A DNA stretch of 64,000 nucleotides from Microbacteriaceae bacterium (GTDB lineage: Bacteria; Actinomycetota; Actinomycetes; Actinomycetales; Microbacteriaceae): assembly GCA_025463545.1 (NCBI GenBank), contig JAODAR010000010.1:1-64000 (forward strand), written 5' to 3'. The translations under genes were made by a program, and so were the position numbers. How positions within the stretch are numbered: the first letter of the stretch is position 1; every line of letters begins with the position of its first letter. This document shows, one piece after another, positions 59,892-64,000 of this stretch. The notes under the pieces are model-generated. The model was given only the letters and a program-made list of their open reading frames with translations, was not told the origin of the DNA and ran no database searches.

Positions 59892-61433
59892 CTACTTGTC
59901 GGCTGTGACCTTCTCGGACACGCGCTCGGCGGCCGTCTCGTCCGCGGGGGCAGAGGTCGACGGTTCCGAAGCTGAACCGGTCACCGGCGTGGCTGCCGCC
60001 TTCGCGGCAGTCTTTCGGGGAGCCCGCTTCACTGGAGCTTTCACTGCCCGGGCCGCCGTGGCGGACCCAGCTGGCGCAGCTGCGGCGACTGCGGGAGCCT
60101 CGACCGGGGCCGGCGGCTTGGGACGGGACGCGAACTCGACGAACGCATCTCGCGGGCGCTGCACCGCTGTGAGCGACACGATGTCGCGGCCGAGGAAGAA
60201 GTTAACCAGCCAGCCGACGATGACGCGGATCTTGCGTTCCCAGCTCGGCATAGCCAGGCCGTGGTATCCGCGGTGCGCGAGCCAGGCCGGCGCGCCCTTG
60301 ATCGCGATCTTGCCGGACTGGAACACACCCACGCCGACGCCCAGGCCGGCGACCGCACCGAGGTTCTTGTGCACGTACTCCTTGGGACCTTCACCGCGGA
60401 GGACGGCGACGATGTTCTTGGCCATGAGCTTCCCCTGGCGTACCGCGTGCTGGGCATTCGGCACGCAGTATCCGCCGACTCCCCCGCCGCTGAGATCGGG
60501 AACGGCGCTGACATCGCCGGCGCCCCACGCGCCTTCAACGATGTCGTCTTCAGTGCCGACACGGAGGTCGGACCGCACCATGAGGCGGCCACGTTCTTCA
60601 ATGGGAAGGTCGGTGTGGCGAACGATGGCTGGGTTCGCCATGACGCCCGCAGTCCAGACGATCAGGTCGGACTCAAAGCTCACACCGGTAGACAGCTCGA
60701 TCTTGCCGTCGACAGCCGACGTGAGCTGGGTGTCCAGGTGGATCTCGGCGCCGCGTTCGGCGAGGTTCTTGATCACCCAGTGACTGGTGGGCAGCGACAC
60801 TTCGGGCATGATCCGGCCCATGGCCTCGATCAGGTGGAAGTGGGTTTCTTCGAAGCTGATCTCCGGGTACGACTTCAGCAGGGAGCTCGCGAACGAGCGC
60901 AGCTCGGCGAAGATCTCGATGCCGGCGAATCCGCCACCGACCACGACGAACGTGAGCAGGCGGTCACGCTCGGGGCCGGCGGGCAGCTGCGACGCCTTGT
61001 CGAAGTTCGTGAGGACGCGGTCGCGAATGAACACAGCCTCTTCGATGGTCTTGAGGCCGACAGCCTGGTCTGCGACGCCCGGAATCGGGAAGGTGCGCGA
61101 CACGGCCCCGGCGGTGACCACGACGATGTCGTACTCGAACTCCCAGGGCTCACCGACGGGAGGAGTGATGGTCGCCGTTTTCGCGGCGTGGTTCACGTTC
61201 GTGACCTTGGCCGTGATCACGTTGGTCGTTTTGAGGTGACGGCGCTGGGCGACGACCGCGTGGCGCGGCTCGATCGATCCGGCAGCGACCTCGGGGAGGA
61301 AAGGCTGGTACGTCATGTACGGAAGCGGATCAACCATCGTGACGTCAGCCTCGCCCGGGCGCAGCCACTTCTCAAGCTTCCATGCAGTGTAAAAGCCGGC
61401 ATAGCCGCCGCCTACGATGAGAATTCTGGGCAC
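59892..61433 (-). CDS. Type II NADH dehydrogenase-like NAD(P)/FAD oxidoreductase
   Basis: 513 residues. FAD loop ILIVGGGYAGFYTAWKLEKWL at the N-terminus, GSIEPRHAVVAQRRHLK, second dinucleotide site TFVVVGGGFAGIEIFAELRSFA, WTAGVMANP, and GDVSAVPDLSGGG for FAD binding. A hydrophobic C-terminal region (WERKIRVIVGWLVNFFLGRDIVSL) probably attaches it to the membrane, where it passes electrons to menaquinone. The last 80 residues or so are an Ala/Pro/Lys-rich tail (VKAPVKRAPRKTAAKAAATP), resembling histone-like tails; this is extra to the usual 430-residue enzyme. Confidence 0.94.
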   Translation of the reverse strand: MPRILIVGGGYAGFYTAWKLEKWLRPGEADVTMVDPLPYMTYQPFLPEVAAGSIEPRHAVVAQRRHLKTTNVITAKVTNVNHAAKTATITPPVGEPWEFEYDIVVVTAGAVSRTFPIPGVADQAVGLKTIEEAVFIRDRVLTNFDKASQLPAGPERDRLLTFVVVGGGFAGIEIFAELRSFASSLLKSYPEISFEETHFHLIEAMGRIMPEVSLPTSHWVIKNLAERGAEIHLDTQLTSAVDGKIELSTGVSFESDLIVWTAGVMANPAIVRHTDLPIEERGRLMVRSDLRVGTEDDIVEGAWGAGDVSAVPDLSGGGVGGYCVPNAQHAVRQGKLMAKNIVAVLRGEGPKEYVHKNLGAVAGLGVGVGVFQSGKIAIKGAPAWLAHRGYHGLAMPSWERKIRVIVGWLVNFFLGRDIVSLTAVQRPRDAFVEFASRPKPPAPVEAPAVAAAAPAGSATAARAVKAPVKRAPRKTAAKAAATPVTGSASEPSTSAPADETAAERVSEKVTADK

Positions 61434-61476
61434 GATGAGATGGCCTCCTGGGTGATTTGCGATTGGCGAACAGTCT

Positions 61477-62754
61477 CTACTTACGGCGCATTCGCTTGAA
61501 CTGCCGAGTGGCCCCTATGCCGAACAGCACTACAAGGATACCAAACCCCAGCAGCACGGCGAGCGGGGTGCTGATGTAGGTCAGTGTCAGCTGGTTCGGC
61601 AGCCAGGCAGCCGCCGCCGGGCGCTCCGGTAGCGCCGGGTCGTTCTTGGGCGGAACCGGCTGCACGGCCGTCGGCTCCGGCACCGGGGTCGGCTCGATCT
61701 GAGCCCGGCGATGGATGTGAATCCACTCCTTGAGCAGTTCCGCGGGGGTCTGACCGCTGGCGGCCGGCACCGGCGCCGTCACAGCAGCAGCCGCGTCGAT
61801 CAGTCCATAGCCGTAGATGGGGCTCGGCACCGAGTGGCCGTTCGGGTTCGCCGTGGCCACGATCCGATTCATCACCCCGGCCGCATCAAGCTTGGGGTAG
61901 GCGGCCCGCACCAGCGCGACCAGGCCGGAGACGATCGGGGCCGCGGCACTGGTACCGTCCCATTGCACGTACCCGCCCCCGGGCACCACCCCGACCAGCT
62001 TCTCGCTCGGCGCGGCGACGGAGATCGTGATGCCCTGCGACGAGGCGTCGAAGCTGGCAGACTTGCTGCGGTCCACGCCGGCGACGGTGAGCACTCCCGG
62101 GATGGTGGCCGGCGCGCCCACCTCGGTGGTTCCGCTCCCCCGGTTGCCTGCAGCGGCCACCACGACGACGTCGTGCTCGAAGGCGTAGAGGAACGCGTCG
62201 TCCCAGCTGGTCGGCCAGTCCAGGGTGTTGCGGGTCAGCGACATGTTGATCACGTCTGCCCCATTGTCGACGGCCCAGCGGATGCCGGCGGCGATCTGGT
62301 CGTCATTGCTGACGGAGGCCTGGCTGGTGCCGAAGGCGACCGACACCGACAGTATCGACGCCTCGGGAGCCACGCCGATCACCCCGTTTGCCGGACCGGT
62401 GCCCCGACCGGCCAGCAGCGACCCAACCAGGGTCCCGTGGGAATTCTCGTCGCCCACAGGGGTCTGCCCGTTTGCGGATCCCAGCCCGGAGACATCCGTT
62501 CCCCCGACGACGGCGCCGGCGAGGTCGGGGACACTGCCGTCGACACCCGTGTCGATGACCGCGACTTTCACACCCGCGCCCTTGGTTTTCGCCCAGGCCT
62601 GGGTGAAGCCATAATCGTTCAGCCAGTATTCGAGGTCGCGCACCTGGTCGGCGTGCGCAGGTGGCGCGTCGACGAAGACGGATGCCGAAACAGAGAGCGT
62701 CGCGACCAGGGCCAGCGCGAGGCCTGCGCCAATGCGACGAGCGGCGCGGGTCAT
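61477..62754 (-). CDS. Membrane-anchored S8 serine protease (mycosin-like)
   Basis: 425 residues from the ATG at 62754, which overlaps the DUF501 stop as ATGA. Signal peptide (about 1-36, cleavage after AHA). Catalytic triad Asp68 (VAVIDTGVD), His106 (NSHGTLVGSLLAG) and Ser269 (GTSAAAPIVSGL), with oxyanion Asn204. A Pro/Glu-rich linker (about 345-385) and a C-terminal transmembrane helix (about 393-415) with a basic tail anchor it. The layout is that of mycosins, but no ESX secretion genes are in the window. Confidence 0.94.
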   Translation of the reverse strand: MTRAARRIGAGLALALVATLSVSASVFVDAPPAHADQVRDLEYWLNDYGFTQAWAKTKGAGVKVAVIDTGVDGSVPDLAGAVVGGTDVSGLGSANGQTPVGDENSHGTLVGSLLAGRGTGPANGVIGVAPEASILSVSVAFGTSQASVSNDDQIAAGIRWAVDNGADVINMSLTRNTLDWPTSWDDAFLYAFEHDVVVVAAAGNRGSGTTEVGAPATIPGVLTVAGVDRSKSASFDASSQGITISVAAPSEKLVGVVPGGGYVQWDGTSAAAPIVSGLVALVRAAYPKLDAAGVMNRIVATANPNGHSVPSPIYGYGLIDAAAAVTAPVPAASGQTPAELLKEWIHIHRRAQIEPTPVPEPTAVQPVPPKNDPALPERPAAAAWLPNQLTLTYISTPLAVLLGFGILVVLFGIGATRQFKRMRRK

Positions 62755-63314
62755 TCGTCGCCGGGCGCGGCCTGGCCGTCGCCGCCGGCCCCCGGCTCGC
62801 TGCCGAGGTCGTAATCGAGGCACTCGCAGACGGTGGGGCTCCACGCCGCTCGGGCCAGCGCCAGGTCGCCGATCGGGTTGACGCCGGGGCCGGCGGCCAG
62901 GGAATGCGCGGCCAGCGCGTGGAGGCACTTCACCCGCTCAGGCATGCCGCCAGAGGAGATGCCATCGATCTCCGGCACGTCGCCGAGCATCGCACGGTCG
63001 GCCAGGAAGCTCGTGTGCGCTTCACGGTAGTGCTCCCGCAGCCCGTCGTCCTCGGCCAGCAGCTTGTTGTACTCGTTCATCACCTGGGTGGCCTCGAGGT
63101 ACGAGATCGCAGCGGTCGCCGCGGGATGCGACAGGTAGTACAGCGTCGGGAACGGGGTGCCATCGCTCAGGCGCGGCGCCGTGGCCACGACCGTCGGCGC
63201 ACCGCAGACGCAGCGCGCGGCGATTCCGGCCACGTCCCGGGCCGGGCGGCCGAGCTGGGCGGACACGAGGGCGATGTCCCGTTCAGTGGGCGGGTCGAAC
63301 GGTGGGCGGGTCAT
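62751..63314 (-). CDS. DUF501 family protein
   Basis: 187 residues, conserved actinobacterial family between ftsB and downstream genes near eno. Characteristic: FDPPTERDIALVSAQLGRPARDVAGIAARCVCGAPTVVATAPRLSDGTPFPTLYYLSHPAATAAIS with CxC, then SGGMPERVKCLHALAAHSLAAGPGVNPIGDLAL. Soluble; function unknown. Overlaps both neighbours by 4 bp. Confidence 0.93.
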   Translation of the reverse strand: MTRPPFDPPTERDIALVSAQLGRPARDVAGIAARCVCGAPTVVATAPRLSDGTPFPTLYYLSHPAATAAISYLEATQVMNEYNKLLAEDDGLREHYREAHTSFLADRAMLGDVPEIDGISSGGMPERVKCLHALAAHSLAAGPGVNPIGDLALARAAWSPTVCECLDYDLGSEPGAGGDGQAAPGDE

Positions 63315-63796
63315 TGTGAGGCCTCCGGTGCCAGTCCGGCCGTCATGACCGAGGCGAAGATTGATTTCATCCAGTCCACCTTGGTGTCCTGGATCGAGGT
63401 GCTGACCGGCGCGGTGGCGGTCGCGCCGTCGGCGGGCAACGGAAGGTCGTTGATCACGAGAAAGCTGATGTCGCCTGGCAGCACGTAGGACAGCCGGTCA
63501 CGCGCCTGGGTGATGATGTACGTGCGGTCGTTCCATCGCTCGCGCTCTGACTTGAGCTTGTCAACCGTCTCCTGCGCGGTCTGCACCGTCGCCCGGAGCT
63601 CGTTGATCTGTTGCCGCTGCTCGGCGTAGGTCCGAAGACTCGGGGCGAGCACGACCACCGCAAGCACCAGGATTCCCATCATCACGAATGAAAAGCCAGA
63701 CAAGCGGATGCCGCGGAGCCAGCCGCCGACGGGCGTCTCGGTTCCGGGAAGTGCGACAGGGCGCTCGTCGCGGGCCCGGGTGCGGGTGCGATTCAT
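63311..63796 (-). CDS. FtsB/DivIC-like septum formation initiator
   Basis: 161 residues. Cytoplasmic basic N-terminus, one transmembrane helix (about 33-52, GFSFVMMGILVLAVVVLAPSL), a coiled coil (about 55-92, YAEQRQQINELRATVQTAQETVDKLKSERERWND), then RTYIITQARDRLSYVLPGDISFLVIN, the family signature. Bitopic divisome protein. Position after eno is conserved in Actinobacteria. Confidence 0.93.
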   Translation of the reverse strand: MNRTRTRARDERPVALPGTETPVGGWLRGIRLSGFSFVMMGILVLAVVVLAPSLRTYAEQRQQINELRATVQTAQETVDKLKSERERWNDRTYIITQARDRLSYVLPGDISFLVINDLPLPADGATATAPVSTSIQDTKVDWMKSIFASVMTAGLAPEASQ

Positions 63797-63810
63797 GGGC
63801 GACTCCTTTC

Positions 63811-63834
63811 GCTTCCCGGCTTCCCGGCTTCCCG
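63811..63834. repeat. 8-bp tandem repeat, 3 copies
   Basis: GCTTCCCG occurs three times head to tail, 15 bp upstream of the ftsB-like start codon. Confidence 0.95.
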
Positions 63835-63874
63835 GCGTCTTGACTTCTCGGGCCGATTGCCGGCGAAAACTGTG

Positions 63875-63912
63875 CGGCTCCCGCAGCCCGGACTGGCCGG
63901 GCCCGGGAGCCG
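63875..63912 (-). terminator. Hairpin after enolase
   Basis: Arms CGGCTCCCG (63875-63883) and CGGGAGCCG (63904-63912) are perfect, 9 bp, with an inner GC-rich part. It begins 18 bp past the eno stop on the minus strand; no U-run, so termination or attenuation before the ftsB gene is only probable. Confidence 0.6.
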
Positions 63913-63930
63913 CTGGTGCGTTCTTCGTGC

Positions 63931-64000
63931 CTAGCCGCGGAACCGCGGGAAGGCGCTGCGGCCGGCGTACACGGCGGCCTCACCCAGCTCTTCTTCGATC
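63931..64000 (-). CDS. eno: Enolase, C-terminal end only
   Basis: The frame reads IEEELGEAAVYAGRSAFPRF then RG and stop, the conserved C-terminus of actinobacterial enolase. The gene continues past the right edge of the window. Followed by the ftsB-like, DUF501 and protease genes as usual. Confidence 0.92.
   Translation of the reverse strand, partial: IEEELGEAAVYAGRSAFPRFRG

Noticed and set aside
61477..62754. ESX/type VII secretion locus around the mycosin-like protease
   Set aside because: Neighbours are DUF501, ftsB-like and NDH-2 genes; no EccB-E or WXG100 genes are in the window.

Overview
The window is chromosomal DNA from a high-GC actinobacterium, most likely a member of Microbacteriaceae (Cryobacterium/Leifsonia-like). 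The lineage markers are a mycothiol S-conjugate amidase gene (mca), actinobacterial DUF4307, DUF4245 and DUF501 proteins, a DUF6264-like membrane protein, an FtsB-like divisome protein next to enolase, an actinobacterial glycine riboswitch, and heavy use of GTG starts with ATGA stop/start overlaps. The assignment is by recognition of families; no database search was run.

Layout. Bases 1-3600: the glycine cleavage operon gcvT-gcvH-gcvP on the minus strand, led by a tandem glycine riboswitch; gcvP runs off the left edge. Bases 3.7-8.9 kb: small membrane proteins, an alpha/beta hydrolase, a broken TRIC-type channel gene, an M20 amidohydrolase, a LigD-type polymerase and an unknown 153-residue protein. 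Bases 9.0-26.0 kb look like accessory DNA. A 20-bp sequence identical to the last coding bases of ychF occurs three times in the same orientation (8988, 10141, 25994). It bounds a 1.1-kb segment with one secreted beta-propeller gene and a 15.8-kb segment with a complete carbohydrate uptake and oxidation set: ABC importer, GMC flavoprotein with its small subunit, aldehyde dehydrogenase, Gfo/Idh/MocA dehydrogenase, DUF993 protein, TIM-barrel isomerase, glycerate kinase, and LacI and GntR regulators. No integrase was found.

Bases 26-50.9 kb are the housekeeping backbone: ychF, a DnaQ-like exonuclease, rmuC, glpX, fba, ispH, xseA-xseB-DUF4245-carbonic anhydrase, fumC, a PIN-PhoH protein, an aminotransferase with uppS, a hemolysin-III family protein, mca, greA, ilvA, an AI-2E permease, a YcaQ-like glycosylase, htpX and lemA. 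Bases 51-56 kb hold a TetR-regulated ABC exporter and an operon of an FAD sugar-lactone oxidase with a GH1 glycosidase whose catalytic nucleophile has become alanine. Bases 56.5-64 kb hold an Ig-repeat membrane protein, a Ppx/GppA phosphatase, a tRNA with a Leu(UAA) anticodon but no long variable arm, an NDH-2 with a basic Ala/Pro tail, and the S8 protease-DUF501-ftsB-eno row, with eno cut by the right edge.

Beyond the genes, the striking pattern is in the gaps. Every convergent gap examined in the backbone that is longer than 100 bp carries a long imperfect palindrome (stems of 11-25 bp), two of which share sequence. Many gaps also hold two to seven copies of 8-18 bp tandem repeats, and similar repeats occur in-frame in two genes.
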